Part shown: positions 33,075 through 41,993 of the stretch, in pieces
How positions within the stretch are numbered: the first letter of the stretch is position 1
How the letters are laid out: each line of letters opens with the position of its first letter
Assembly (NCBI RefSeq): GCF_900291975.1
Contig: NZ_OMPN01000001.1
Location: 1,798,001-1,862,000 of the forward strand
Direction of reading: 5' to 3'
DNA: 64,000 bases
Origin: Agathobaculum massiliense
Lineage (GTDB): Bacteria; Bacillota; Clostridia; Oscillospirales; Butyricicoccaceae
Position numbers and translations under genes: made by a program
The notes under the pieces: model-generated
Told to the model about the DNA's origin: nothing
The model's database searches: none
Seen by the model: only the letters and a program-made list of their open reading frames with translations

Positions 33075-34442
33075 ATGACGACACAGCCGTCCTTTGTCAA
33101 CCCAGTGCTTTTGCAGGAGCTCAGCGAGAGCTTCCGCCTGCATAACCAGATCCCGTCGGATCTGTATACCCGCTTCCGCATCAAGCGCGGCCTGCGCAAC
33201 GCGGACGGCACGGGCGTCCTGGTCGGCGCGAGCCGCCTGGGCAACGTTCACGGCTACATACTCAACGAGGGCGAGCGCGAGCCGATCGAGGGCCGCCTGA
33301 CCTACCGCGGCTATAATGTGTACGACCTGATCCACGGCCTGGAGCAGGAGGACCGCTTCGGGTTTGAGGAGGTCGGCTACCTGCTGATGTGCGGCGCGCT
33401 GCCCACCCGCCGCCAGCTGGACGAATTCCAGCGCTCGATCGGCCTGGAACGCGCGCTGCCCGATAATTTTACCGAGGATATGATTATGCGCGCGCCGAGT
33501 CGGGACATTATGAACAAGCTCGCGGGCGCCACGCTCGCGCTTTACTCCTACGACCCCAATCCGGACGAGACGACGGTCGAAAACATCATGCGGCAGGGCA
33601 TCAGCCTGATGGCCAAGTTTCCGGTTATCATTTCGCATGCGTATCAGGCCAAGCGCCGGTATTTCGACGGGGATTCCATGTTTCTGCATGTACCCGACCC
33701 TGACCGCTCCACGGCGGAGAACATTCTGCATCTGGTTCGGCCGAACGGCAAGTATTCGGACGACGAGGCCAAGCTGCTCGACCGCTGCCTGATTCTGCAC
33801 GCCGAGCATGGCGGCGGCAACAACTCCTCCTTCACTGTGCGTGTCACCTCCTCGTCGGGTACGGATACCTATTCCGCGATCGCGGCGGCGGTTTCCGCGC
33901 TCAAGGGGCCGCGGCACGGCGGCGCTAACCTGCGCGTCGTGCGGCAGTTTGAGGAGATGAAAGAAAACATCAGCGACTGGACGGACGAGGGCGCGGTCGC
34001 GGACTACCTCTGCAAGATCCTGGACGGGGAAGCGGGCGACGGGTCCGGCCTGATCTACGGTATGGGCCACGCCATCTATACATTGAGCGACCCGCGCGCG
34101 GTGGCGCTCAAAAAAGCCGCGCGCCCCCTGGCGGAGAGCAAGGGCTTCAGTCGGGAAATGGATCTGATCGAGTTGGTTGAAAAGCTCACGCCGGCCATTT
34201 TCGCGGAGAAAAAAGGCAGCGACAAGCCCATGTGCGCCAATGTGGACATGTATTCCGGCCTGGTGTATAAAATGCTCGGCCTGCCGAAGTCGCTGTATAC
34301 GCCGCTGTTTGCAACCGCGCGTATCGTCGGCTGGATGGCGCACCGCCTGGAGGAGGTCACCACGGGCGGCAAGATCATCCGTCCGGCTTACAAGCCGCTC
34401 TGCAAATCCGTGGTATACAAAAATCTGGACGAACGCGGATAA
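33075..34442 (+). CDS. gltA: Citrate synthase
   Basis: Condenses oxaloacetate and acetyl-CoA to citrate; in anaerobes this usually feeds 2-oxoglutarate and glutamate synthesis. The 455-residue protein carries active-site regions LHAEHGGGNNSSFTVRV, GPRHGGAN and GMGHAIYTLSDPRA. The N-terminal ~60 residues before GVLVGAS and the length are as in the long clostridial type. The start at 33075 follows GGAAGGAG; an in-frame ATG at 33042 lies only ten bases after the -10 box and is unlikely. No aconitase or isocitrate dehydrogenase is adjacent. Confidence 0.95.
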   Translation: MTTQPSFVNPVLLQELSESFRLHNQIPSDLYTRFRIKRGLRNADGTGVLVGASRLGNVHGYILNEGEREPIEGRLTYRGYNVYDLIHGLEQEDRFGFEEVGYLLMCGALPTRRQLDEFQRSIGLERALPDNFTEDMIMRAPSRDIMNKLAGATLALYSYDPNPDETTVENIMRQGISLMAKFPVIISHAYQAKRRYFDGDSMFLHVPDPDRSTAENILHLVRPNGKYSDDEAKLLDRCLILHAEHGGGNNSSFTVRVTSSSGTDTYSAIAAAVSALKGPRHGGANLRVVRQFEEMKENISDWTDEGAVADYLCKILDGEAGDGSGLIYGMGHAIYTLSDPRAVALKKAARPLAESKGFSREMDLIELVEKLTPAIFAEKKGSDKPMCANVDMYSGLVYKMLGLPKSLYTPLFATARIVGWMAHRLEEVTTGGKIIRPAYKPLCKSVVYKNLDERG

Positions 34443-34449
34443 GGCGATT

Positions 34450-34488
34450 AAAAAAGCGTGTTTCCCCAAGAGGGAAACACGCTTTTTT
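34450..34488. terminator. Bidirectional terminator between gltA and dfx
   Basis: A 17-bp perfect inverted repeat (34450-34466 with 34472-34488), bounded by A6 and T6. Confidence 0.92.
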
Positions 34489-34526
34489 CAAATGGATGCG
34501 TGGCGGGCGCGGGGGAAAGGGCGCGC

Positions 34527-34907
34527 TCAGAGCGAAGCCTTCCAAAGCCCGTGCAGGTTGCAGAATTCGTAAACCGCTTCCGCTTTTTCGCCCTCGGCAA
34601 GGCGGAACACGGCCTCCGGCGCTCCAGTGTGGTCGAGTACGGCGCGGTGTACGGCCTTATCGGTCACCAGCCAGATGAACGCGATGTGATGCTCCTCGGT
34701 CATGGGATGGGTCACCTCGCCGACGCAGGCACGGATCACATCGCCCTCGGCCTTGACGACCGGAACGTGCTTCTCCATGGCGCCGTCGGTCTCGCCGGCC
34801 TTGAATTCCTTCATTGGCTCGCCGCAGCAGATCACTGGAACGCCGTGATCCTCGATCTTCTCAATGATGTTGCCGCAGTGCATGCACTTGTAAATTTTTA
34901 ACTCCAT
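34527..34907 (-). CDS. dfx: Desulfoferrodoxin (superoxide reductase)
   Basis: Reduces superoxide to peroxide without making oxygen, an anaerobe's defence. The short N-terminal desulforedoxin domain binds Fe(Cys)4 through Cys8, Cys11, Cys27 and Cys28. The catalytic Fe(His)4Cys site is in EKHVPVV, THPMTEEHH and FCNLHGLW at the C-terminus. At 126 residues it is the usual two-iron form. A -10 like CATAAT and AAGGAGGAG lie upstream. It is monocistronic. Confidence 0.95.
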   Translation of the reverse strand: MELKIYKCMHCGNIIEKIEDHGVPVICCGEPMKEFKAGETDGAMEKHVPVVKAEGDVIRACVGEVTHPMTEEHHIAFIWLVTDKAVHRAVLDHTGAPEAVFRLAEGEKAEAVYEFCNLHGLWKASL

Positions 34908-35026
34908 AACGAAACTCCTCCTTTGCGTGTCTATTATGCCACGCGGTCCTGTGTTTACGCGCGCGGGAGGGGAAAAATACCCGCGCCGCGCGCCCGATGA
35001 GAGCAGCCGTTTCCGGCGGCCCGCTA

Positions 35027-35052
35027 TAAAAAGCCGGCCAGTGCGTCCGGCT
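35027..35052 (-). terminator. Terminator of dCMP deaminase gene
   Basis: AGCCGG (35032-35037) pairs with CCGGCT (35047-35052); minus strand continues into T5. Confidence 0.7.
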
Positions 35053-35087
35053 CCTTATCCTGGTGAAGATACCCCTGTCCAGCCGCG

Positions 35088-35576
35088 TCAATAGCCGCGT
35101 CGGCCGTCCAAAACGTCGTCGTGGTAGATCCAGTCGCGCACGCTGATGGTATCGTATGTATCGTTGTCGCGCCGGATGACCACCCGTTCGATACCCGCGT
35201 TGATAATCAGGCGCTTGCACATGGTGCAGGAATTGGCGTCGGGCATGATTTCGCCGGTGGACATGTCCCGCCCGACCAGATAGAGCGTCGCGCCGAGCAT
35301 CTGTTCGCGCGGCGCCGCGATGATGGCGTTGGCCTCGGCATGGACCGAGCGGCAGAACTCGTACCGTTCGCCGCGCGGGATGCCCAGCTTCTGCCGGATG
35401 CAGGTGCCGATGTCGATGCAGTTCTCGCGGCCGCGCGGCGCGCCGGTGTAGCCGGTGGAAACGATCACGTCGTTTTTGACGATCACCGCGCCGAAATTGC
35501 GCCGCAGGCAGGTGCCGCGCTCGAGCGCGACCTGCGCCATATCCAGATAATAGTTGTCCTTATCCCGCCGGTTCAT
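35088..35576 (-). CDS. dCMP deaminase (ComEB-like)
   Basis: Zinc hydrolase converting dCMP to dUMP for thymidylate synthesis. The 162-residue protein carries the cytidine-deaminase signature HAEANAI near residue 78 with the catalytic glutamate, and the paired cysteines in SCTMCKRLI near residue 118. An extra zinc site is likely through the CIDIGTC region, as in T4-type dCMP deaminases. It starts 28 bases after the ABC ATPase gene, so the two may be cotranscribed. Confidence 0.92.
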   Translation of the reverse strand: MNRRDKDNYYLDMAQVALERGTCLRRNFGAVIVKNDVIVSTGYTGAPRGRENCIDIGTCIRQKLGIPRGERYEFCRSVHAEANAIIAAPREQMLGATLYLVGRDMSTGEIMPDANSCTMCKRLIINAGIERVVIRRDNDTYDTISVRDWIYHDDVLDGRRGY

Positions 35577-35603
35577 AACATGCCTCCTGGAATAAATACG
35601 GAT

Positions 35604-36260
35604 TCAGCCGGAAAGCACGCCGCCCTCCAGATACAGCCGCCGCGCGGCGCGGGCGGCCGCCGTATGGTCATGCGTGATGAGTACGACCGTGTTGCCCCGC
35701 TCATGCAGCCCGTCGAGCAGGGAAAGCACCTCGGCCGCCGCTTCCGGGTCGAGTCCGGCCGTGGGCTCGTCCGCCAGAACGACGCAGGGGCGCGTGACCA
35801 CCGCGCGCGCGATCGCGACGCGCTGCTGCTGGCCGCCGGAAAGCTGGTTTGGCTTGTGTGCCGTGCGGTGGGACAGGCCGACCGCACGCAGAGCCTCCGC
35901 GGCGCGCGCCAGCCGCTCCGGCCGCGCCACGCCCTGCAGGGTGAGCGGCAGGGCGACGTTCTCCAGCGCGGTCATGCCTGGGATGAGCTGGAAGCGCTGG
36001 AACACAAAGCCGATCTTCTCGCCGCGCAGGCGGGCGAGTGCCTGCGGCGGCAGGTCGGAAACGTCGGTCCCGCCGAGCAGGTAGCGGCCCTCGGTCAGCG
36101 TATCGAGCAGGCCGAGAATGTGCATCAGCGTGGACTTGCCCGAGCCGGACGCGCCGGTGATCGAAACATAGTCGCCGCGCCGGACGGACAGGTTGACGCC
36201 GCGCAGCGCGCAAACGCCGCTTCTGTCATATATTTTACTCGCATGGACAAGCTTTAGCAA
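35604..36260 (-). CDS. Orphan ABC transporter ATPase (LolD/MacB type)
   Basis: A 218-residue ATP-binding cassette. Walker A GASGSGKS is near residue 40, the signature [15 protein letters not shown] near 138, and Walker [11 protein letters not shown] near 160, followed by the H-loop LITHDH. The layout matches the LolD/MacB/FtsE branch that works with FtsX-like permeases. A TTG start at 36260 is preferred because GGGGGAAA lies just upstream and the conserved N-terminus begins here; the longer frame runs into terminator and non-coding DNA. No permease gene is adjacent on either side. Confidence 0.88.
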   Translation of the reverse strand: MLKLVHASKIYDRSGVCALRGVNLSVRRGDYVSITGASGSGKSTLMHILGLLDTLTEGRYLLGGTDVSDLPPQALARLRGEKIGFVFQRFQLIPGMTALENVALPLTLQGVARPERLARAAEALRAVGLSHRTAHKPNQLSGGQQQRVAIARAVVTRPCVVLADEPTAGLDPEAAAEVLSLLDGLHERGNTVVLITHDHTAAARAARRLYLEGGVLSG

Positions 36261-36336
36261 GGCATTTCCCCCTTTTTCTTTTTTATTTTGGGAGGAAAAG
36301 CGCAAACTATACGCCGGCGGGACGCAGGGGGACGGA

Positions 36337-36376
36337 AAAGCCCGCCGGCAGACACGCCGCCGGCGGGCTTTTTTTC
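36337..36376. terminator. Terminator between MATE and ABC genes
   Basis: A 13-bp GC-rich inverted repeat (36337-36349 with 36359-36371), with A4 on one side and T7 on the other. It ends the MATE transcript. Confidence 0.85.
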
Positions 36377-36388
36377 TCTGGCCGGGCG

Positions 36389-37744
36389 TTACAGCTCCGG
36401 TAGGTTCTTTTTCCAGAGGCCGCTCCGGTAAAACCAGAAGGAGATGCCGGTACCCAGTAGCCAGCCGATCGGCCAGGAGAGCCAGATGCCAAGCTCCTGC
36501 CAGAACCGGAACAGCAAAACCGAGAAGCCCACGCGCAGGATCAGGTCGGAGAACGTCGTCACCATGAACAGCCGCATGGCGCCCGCGCCGCGCAGCACGC
36601 TGTCGCACACGAATTTGACGCATAGCAGGCCGTAGAACGGCGCTACGATAAACAGGAACTGCCGCCCCACGCCGATCACGCCCGACGCGCTGCCCGCGGG
36701 GACGAACAGGCCGACGAGCGGGTTGGCCAGCAGCATGTAAAGCGCGGTGAAAATCATCGCGAGGCCGATGGAATAGCAGGCACCCGCCCTAAGTCCGGGC
36801 GGGATGCGGTCCAGCCTGCGCGCGCCGATGTTCTGCGCCACATAGCTTGACAGGCCGGAGGAGAACGACATGCAGCAGGTCAGCGCGAACATATTGACCT
36901 TGGTTGCGGCGGAAAAGCCCGCGATGACCGTCGCGCCGCACAGGTTGACATAATACTGGATGATGACGTTGCCGACCGAGACAAAGCTCTGCTGGGCGAT
37001 CGAGGGGATGCCGTAGCCCACCAGCCGGCGCAGCATATCGAACGAAAAAAGCAGGAAATGGCCGCCCGTATCGAACGCATGCACGCGGCGCAGGAGCAAC
37101 AGGAACGCCAGCACGCCCGCGCAGCCCTGGGCGATGAACGTCGCCCAGGCGACACCTGCGACGCCCCAGTGGAAAACCGCGACAAAAACCAGGTCGAGGA
37201 TCACGTTGCTCACCGAGGACAGGATCAGCAGGACCAGCGGTGTGCGGCTGTCGCCCATGGCGTTGAAGATGCCCGTACACACATTGTAGAGGAACAGGAA
37301 CAGCAGGCCGAAAACGTAAACGCGTAGGTAGAGCGCGCCGTCGGAAAAAATATCGGCCGGCGTTTTCAGCGCGTCCATGACCGTGTCCGTTCCCAGTGCG
37401 CCGGCCAGCGTCAGCAGCAGCGCGACCGCAGTTGTGGTCAGCAACGCGGTAGAAACCGCGCTTTTCATGCGCACATAGCGCCTGGCGCCGAACAACTGGG
37501 AAACCAGTACGCTTGTGCCGATGTTGATGCCGGTCGCCACGGCCATGAAAAGCTGGGTGACCGGATAGCTCGCGCCCACTGCGGCGAGCGCCAGCTCGCC
37601 CGCCTGGACGGAAACGGCGAAACGGCCGACAATGACCGAGTCGGCCATCTGGTAGAGCTGCTGGAACGCCACGCTGAGAAGAAGCGGTAGCGAGAACCAG
37701 AACAGCTTTTGCGAGGGCTTGCCCTCGGTCAGATCAGTAGTCAA
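36389..37744 (-). CDS. MATE-family efflux transporter
   Basis: Sodium- or proton-driven exporter of drugs or metabolites with twelve membrane segments (451 residues). The N-terminal half has FSLPLLLSVAFQQLYQMADSV and VGASYPVTQLFMAVATGINI; the second half has GIPSIAQQSFVSVGNVIIQ. These are typical of the NorM/DinF-like MATE group of Firmicutes. It uses a TTG start at 37744 with GGAAGGTG upstream. Substrate is unknown. Confidence 0.92.
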   Translation of the reverse strand: MTTDLTEGKPSQKLFWFSLPLLLSVAFQQLYQMADSVIVGRFAVSVQAGELALAAVGASYPVTQLFMAVATGINIGTSVLVSQLFGARRYVRMKSAVSTALLTTTAVALLLTLAGALGTDTVMDALKTPADIFSDGALYLRVYVFGLLFLFLYNVCTGIFNAMGDSRTPLVLLILSSVSNVILDLVFVAVFHWGVAGVAWATFIAQGCAGVLAFLLLLRRVHAFDTGGHFLLFSFDMLRRLVGYGIPSIAQQSFVSVGNVIIQYYVNLCGATVIAGFSAATKVNMFALTCCMSFSSGLSSYVAQNIGARRLDRIPPGLRAGACYSIGLAMIFTALYMLLANPLVGLFVPAGSASGVIGVGRQFLFIVAPFYGLLCVKFVCDSVLRGAGAMRLFMVTTFSDLILRVGFSVLLFRFWQELGIWLSWPIGWLLGTGISFWFYRSGLWKKNLPEL

Positions 37745-37772
37745 AAGGATACACCTTCCAAGGTAGAGAAAT

Positions 37773-37798
37773 GGAATCCCCCGAAATCGGGGGATTCC
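37773..37798 (-). terminator. Hairpin after the NhaC gene
   Basis: A 12-bp perfect inverted repeat (37773-37784 with 37787-37798) without a good T run. It lies between nhaC and the MATE gene. Confidence 0.5.
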
Positions 37799-37810
37799 TG
37801 CGTTTTGTTT

Positions 37811-39307
37811 TCAGTTTTGCGCGCGTTTTTTCTGCTGGGCGGAGATCACAAGAATCGCGCAGAACAGCAGGATCACGCCGACGACCAGGGCGACGAAGCC
37901 GTTGCCGCAGAAGCCACCGACCAAATAACCGATGAAGCAGAACACCGCTACCATCAGCGCGTAGGGAATCTGCGTGGAGACGTGGTCGATATGGTTGCAC
38001 TGCGCGCCCGCCGAGGCAAGGATGGTCGTGTCCGAGATCGGGGAGATGTGGTCGCCGCAGACCGCGCCGGACAGGCAGGCCGCGACTGTCATGACCAGCA
38101 TGGTGCTGGGTGCGTCGCCGAAGACCGCGACCGCGATCGGGATCAGGATGCCGAACGTACCCCAGGAGGTGCCGGTGGCGAATGCGAGGCCGAGCGCGAT
38201 CAGGAAGAAGATCGCGGGCATCAGCACGGATACCATGGAATCGCCGTTGACAATCGAGGATACATAGCCGCCGATGTTGAGATAATCCTCCGAGCAGACG
38301 CCGGACAGCGTCCACGCTAGCGTCAGGATCATGATGGCAGGCACCATGGCCTTGAAGCCTTCGGTGAACGCCTCGCAGAACTGGCTGAACGTCAGGATCT
38401 TGCGCGGGATATACAGCAGGAAGGTGAATATCAGCGTAAAGAACGAGCCGAGTACCAGCGAGGTCGAGGAGGAGCAGTTGGCGAACGCGTCGATGATGTT
38501 CGCGCCCTCCAGAATGCCGCCCGTGTACAGCATGGCCGAAATGCACAGGACGATCAGCACACAGATCGGCAGGATCAGGTCGTATACCTTGCCCGTGCCG
38601 CCGACCACATGGTTTTCCTCCACGCTGGAAAGCTCGTCCTTCTTATGCTCGGCCTCATATTTACCCATGGGACCGAAGTCGAAGTCCGCCGCCATCAGCC
38701 ATATCAGGAACATGAGCGTCAGGAGTGCGTACAGGTTCATCGGGATGGTCTGAAGGAACAGTGAGAAGCCGTCCATCGAGCTGGATTCAGGCAGCGAGGA
38801 GCCGACCGCGGCGGCCCAGCTGGAGATCGGCGCGATGATGCAGACCGGCGCGGCGGTCGCGTCGATGATGTACGCGAGCTTGGCGCGCGTGATGCGGTAC
38901 TTGTCCGTGACCGGCCGCATGACCGTGCCGACGGTCAGGCAGTTGAAATAGTCGTCCACAAAAATGAAAACGCCCAAAAACGAAGTTGCGAACGCCGCGC
39001 CGCGTCGGGTACGGATGGTCTTGACCGCCCAGTTTCCGTATGCGCGGGAAGCGCCCGATTTTGTGACGAGCGATACCAGTATGCCGAGCAGCACCAGGAA
39101 AATACAGATCTCGATATTGTCCCCCAGCTTGCTGCCCATGACCTCAAACGTGGTTTCGACCGCGTGCAGCGGGTTGAAGCCGGTGAGCAGCAGCGCGCCC
39201 GAAAGGATACCGATCAGCAGAGACGAATATACTTCCTTGGTGATGAGCGCCAGCGCGATCGCAATGACCGGCGGCAGCAATGTCCAGACGGTGGATGTCA
39301 GGTCCAT
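37811..39307 (-). CDS. NhaC-family Na+/H+ antiporter
   Basis: A 498-residue membrane protein of the NhaC antiporter family. About eleven hydrophobic segments are visible. Conserved pieces include AALTKEVYSSLLIGI-like opening (IALALITKEVYSSLLIGIL), FIFVDDYFNCLTVGTVMRPV near residue 110, ATAAPVCIIAPISSWAA near 145 and CGDHISPISDTTILASAGAQ near 425. Some relatives exchange malate/lactate or tyrosine for sodium, so the substrate stays open. Start 39307 follows GAGGGGG; an in-frame upstream ATG is less well placed. Confidence 0.9.
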   Translation of the reverse strand: MDLTSTVWTLLPPVIAIALALITKEVYSSLLIGILSGALLLTGFNPLHAVETTFEVMGSKLGDNIEICIFLVLLGILVSLVTKSGASRAYGNWAVKTIRTRRGAAFATSFLGVFIFVDDYFNCLTVGTVMRPVTDKYRITRAKLAYIIDATAAPVCIIAPISSWAAAVGSSLPESSSMDGFSLFLQTIPMNLYALLTLMFLIWLMAADFDFGPMGKYEAEHKKDELSSVEENHVVGGTGKVYDLILPICVLIVLCISAMLYTGGILEGANIIDAFANCSSSTSLVLGSFFTLIFTFLLYIPRKILTFSQFCEAFTEGFKAMVPAIMILTLAWTLSGVCSEDYLNIGGYVSSIVNGDSMVSVLMPAIFFLIALGLAFATGTSWGTFGILIPIAVAVFGDAPSTMLVMTVAACLSGAVCGDHISPISDTTILASAGAQCNHIDHVSTQIPYALMVAVFCFIGYLVGGFCGNGFVALVVGVILLFCAILVISAQQKKRAQN

Positions 39308-39367
39308 ATTCAGTTCCCCCTCATTCTTTTTGCAGGATCCGCAGGCTCCATGCAAGTCTATTTTATT

Positions 39368-39396
39368 ATTCTATATGCATTTCTCTGGCTTGACAA
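39368..39396 (-). promoter_or_regulatory. Promoter of the NhaC gene
   Basis: Minus strand: TTGTCA (39391-39396), 17 bases, TAGAAT (39368-39373). Confidence 0.65.
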
Positions 39397-39478
39397 GATG
39401 GAATCCGGCATTTACAAAACGGATTGTGTAAATTTGTGCAATCTGTGCGGAAAGAGCGGGGGAGAAAAGGGGGATTTG

Positions 39479-40882
39479 TCAAATATCCTTCGCACGGCGG
39501 TAGCGGCGCCACTCCGCGAGCGCTTCCCGCCGCAGGGCGAACACGCCGACCAGGTTGGGCAGCGCCATCAGCCCGTTGAACGTATCCGAAAGCGCCCAGG
39601 CCAGGTCGAGCCGCATCGTGCAGCCGAGAGCAGCCGCGGCGATGAACAGTGCCTTGTAAAGCAGCGCGGACCGGCTGCCGAACAGGTACTCAGCCGCCCG
39701 CTGTCCATAATAGGACCAGCCGAGCAGGGTGGAAAACGCGAACAGCACCAGCGATACCGCGACAAAGCCGCCGCCGAGCGGGCCGAACACGGTAGAGAAC
39801 GCCGCGGCGGTGAGCGCGGCGCCGGTCTGGAGTTGGGCGAGCAGCGGCGTACCCGCGGCAAGGCCGTACTGCGCGGCGTCGTAAACGCCGGAGGTCAGGA
39901 TGACCAGCGCGGTCACGGTACACATCACGATCGTGTCGAAAAACACCTCGAATACCGCCCACATCCCCTGCTCGCACGGCTCTTTGGCATCCGCCGCAGC
40001 ATGCACCATGACGGAAGAACCCAAGCCGGCCTCGTTGGAAAACACGCCGCGCGATACGCCGATGCGGATGGCCTGCGCCATGCCGTAGCCCAGCACGCCG
40101 CCCGCGCCCGCCTGCCAGTCGAACGCGCAGGCGACGATTTGTCCACAGGCCTGTGGAAGCGCAGCGCGGCCGTGCCACAGCACGGCCAGCGCACCGGCCA
40201 TATAGAACAGCGCCATAAACGGGACCAGGGCTTCGGTCACGCGGGAGATACGCTTCAGCCCGCCCAGCATGACTGCGCCGAGCAACACGGCGGTCGCCAG
40301 ACCGGTCGCGGGGGGCGGCACGCGGAACACGTTGGACAGGCCGCTGGCGATCGAGTTGCACTGGCTCATATTGCCGATGCCGAACGAGGCAAGGACGCAG
40401 AAAAGCGCGAACGCCGCGGCAAGGAACGGGCTGTGCAGCCCGTTCTTGAGATACAGCATGGGGCCGCCGCGCCAGGCCCCGTCCGGTCCGCGCTCGCGGT
40501 ACAGCATGCCGAGCGTGTTCTCCGCGAACGCGGTCATCATGCCGAAAAAGGCGGATACCCACATCCAGAACACCGCGCCCGGCCCGCCAATGGTCAGGGC
40601 GGTGGCCACGCCCGCGATATTGCCCGTACCGACCGTCGCGGCCAGCGCGGTACACATGGTCGCAAAGGGGGAGACCGCGTTTTTCGAGCTGGTGCGCCGC
40701 GCCGCACCGGAAAAGCAGGAGAGCAGCGTCTTGCGCAGCCACAGGCCGGTATAGCGCACCTGGAACAGGCCGGTGCGCACGGTGAAATAGATGCCCGTAC
40801 CGGTGAGCAGCACCAGCATGGGTACGCCCCATACAAATGCGCGCACCATTTCGTTCATCAGCGCGATTTTGTCAAGCATCAT
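39479..40882 (-). CDS. Sodium:alanine/glycine symporter (AGCS family), second copy
   Basis: A 467-residue paralogue of the symporter at 24132. It keeps the AGCS motifs TALAATVGTGNIAGVATAL near residue 80 and GVFSNEAGLGSSVMVHAAA near residue 285. Unlike the first copy it has no glycine riboswitch: its start is only about 60 bases from the divergent queuosine-operon promoter. The two copies are clearly diverged, so they probably differ in substrate or regulation. Confidence 0.92.
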   Translation of the reverse strand: MMLDKIALMNEMVRAFVWGVPMLVLLTGTGIYFTVRTGLFQVRYTGLWLRKTLLSCFSGAARRTSSKNAVSPFATMCTALAATVGTGNIAGVATALTIGGPGAVFWMWVSAFFGMMTAFAENTLGMLYRERGPDGAWRGGPMLYLKNGLHSPFLAAAFALFCVLASFGIGNMSQCNSIASGLSNVFRVPPPATGLATAVLLGAVMLGGLKRISRVTEALVPFMALFYMAGALAVLWHGRAALPQACGQIVACAFDWQAGAGGVLGYGMAQAIRIGVSRGVFSNEAGLGSSVMVHAAADAKEPCEQGMWAVFEVFFDTIVMCTVTALVILTSGVYDAAQYGLAAGTPLLAQLQTGAALTAAAFSTVFGPLGGGFVAVSLVLFAFSTLLGWSYYGQRAAEYLFGSRSALLYKALFIAAAALGCTMRLDLAWALSDTFNGLMALPNLVGVFALRREALAEWRRYRRAKDI

Positions 40883-40921
40883 GGAATTCCCCCTTGTTCA
40901 GCGTCCATCCTAACTATATGC

Positions 40922-40949
40922 TTGACTTTCCGGTGAAATCCGCTATAAT
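40922..40949 (+). promoter_or_regulatory. Promoter of the queuosine-salvage operon
   Basis: TTGACT (40922-40927), 16 bases, perfect TATAAT (40944-40949). Transcription would begin near 40956, a dozen bases before the riboswitch. Confidence 0.75.
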
Positions 40950-40968
40950 GGAAAAGCAACTGAAGAAC

Positions 40969-41009
40969 AGACAGTTCGGAACCATCCTGTCTATAAACAA
41001 AACTACGGG
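40969..41009 (+). promoter_or_regulatory. preQ1-I-type riboswitch candidate
   Basis: Stem AGACAG (40969-40974) and CTGTCT (40987-40992) enclose a 12-base loop TTCGGAACCATC, followed by the A-rich tail ATAAACAAAACTACGGG (40993-41009). The layout matches class I preQ1 aptamers: short P1, 12-base loop opening with UUC, then an AUAAAxAAACUA-like tail that folds back as a pseudoknot; loop UUCG could pair with CGGG. The downstream genes (radical SAM plus YhhQ transporter) fit queuosine-precursor control. The match was made by eye from the known consensus. Confidence 0.78.
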
Positions 41010-41279
41010 AAAGGCTTCGATCGAAACGGAGTTCCGGTCGGGGCGGGCTGCGCCGCACAGTGCAGTACGCGGGAAAAGCCCAAGCGCGATTTTGCACGCC
41101 GCAAAAACGGCATGCAGAACCGTTGCCTTGTATCAAAAATCAGGCGCACGTCCTGGCTTTTGATGAAAATTTGTATGCTGCGCAAATATGCAAATTTTCT
41201 GTCGGATATGCGCCTTGCGGCGCGGTGATGGTGTACCGTTACGGTGCGCCTTATTTTTTTGCAAAAGGGAGGGGGATCG
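41010..41279 (+). other. Long structured leader between riboswitch and start codon
   Basis: About 270 bases without a credible gene. It holds two strong hairpins, 41133-41144 with 41152-41163 (12 positions, one mismatch) and 41165-41177 with 41187-41199 (13 pairs). A GC hairpin with T7 follows (GGCGC 41219-41223, GCGCC 41246-41250, T-run 41254-41260), resembling a terminator seven bases before the GGGAGGGGG ribosome site. preQ1-I switches usually act within about 50 bases, so the length is unusual. Confidence 0.6.
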
Positions 41280-41993
41280 GTGGAACTGACCCGCTATTCG
41301 GTGATCGAGGGCAAGAACCCGCGCGAGATCGTGCTGCTGCGCGGCCGCGGCTGCGCGTGGCGGCGCTGCAAGTTCTGCGATTACCATTTGGACGCATCGC
41401 GCGATGAGCAGGCCAATCTTGCGCTCAACCGGAAGGCATTGTCTCAGGTCATGGGTGTGTTCGGCCGGCTGGAGGCAATCAACTCCGGCTCATTCGCGGA
41501 GCTGGACGAATCCACTGTGCGCGAGATCGAGCGCGTCTGCCGCGAAAAAGGCGTCCGCGACCTGCACATCGAGAGCCATTGGCTGTTCCGAAGGACGCTT
41601 CCCGCCCTGCGCGCGCGGTTTTCAGCGCAGGGCGTGCGGCTGCACGTCAAGATCGGTGTCGAGACGTTCGACGCGGACTACCGCGAGCGCGTGCTGGACA
41701 AGGGCATCGATGCGGCCGATCCCGCTGAAATCGCGGCCGATTTCGATGACTGCTGCCTGCTGTTCGGCCTGGCCGGACAGACCGCGGAGAGCATGGCGCG
41801 CGATATCCGCACGGGCCTTGCCTATTTCGACCGAGTATGCGTCAACATCATGGTTCCGAACACCACGTCTGTCAAGCCGGATCAGGCGGCACGGGACGCC
41901 TTTATCCATCAGGTGTATCCGCTCTATCGGGATGAGCCCCGCGTGGACATCCTGCTGGACAACACGGACTTTGGTGTAGGAGAACTGGAATGA
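41280..41993 (+). CDS. Radical-SAM protein with CX4CX2C motif, QueL-like candidate
   Basis: A 237-residue protein. Near residue 25 it has GCAWRRCKFCDY, three cysteines spaced CX4CX2C, not the canonical CX3CX2C. The rest looks like a compact radical-SAM barrel (LEAINSGSFAELD, DLHIESHW, VKIGVETFD, LLFGLAGQT). The GTG start at 41280 follows GGGAGGGGG. It overlaps the YhhQ-type transporter gene by four bases and lies behind a preQ1-I-type riboswitch. It may therefore be QueL, the radical-SAM enzyme reported to convert queuine to preQ1 in gut Clostridia. The family is visible; the QueL assignment is inference from context. Confidence 0.7.
   Translation: MELTRYSVIEGKNPREIVLLRGRGCAWRRCKFCDYHLDASRDEQANLALNRKALSQVMGVFGRLEAINSGSFAELDESTVREIERVCREKGVRDLHIESHWLFRRTLPALRARFSAQGVRLHVKIGVETFDADYRERVLDKGIDAADPAEIAADFDDCCLLFGLAGQTAESMARDIRTGLAYFDRVCVNIMVPNTTSVKPDQAARDAFIHQVYPLYRDEPRVDILLDNTDFGVGELE

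Noticed and set aside
33051-34469. Frame antisense to citrate synthase
   Set aside because: Covers the whole enzyme gene in the opposite direction; no independent support.
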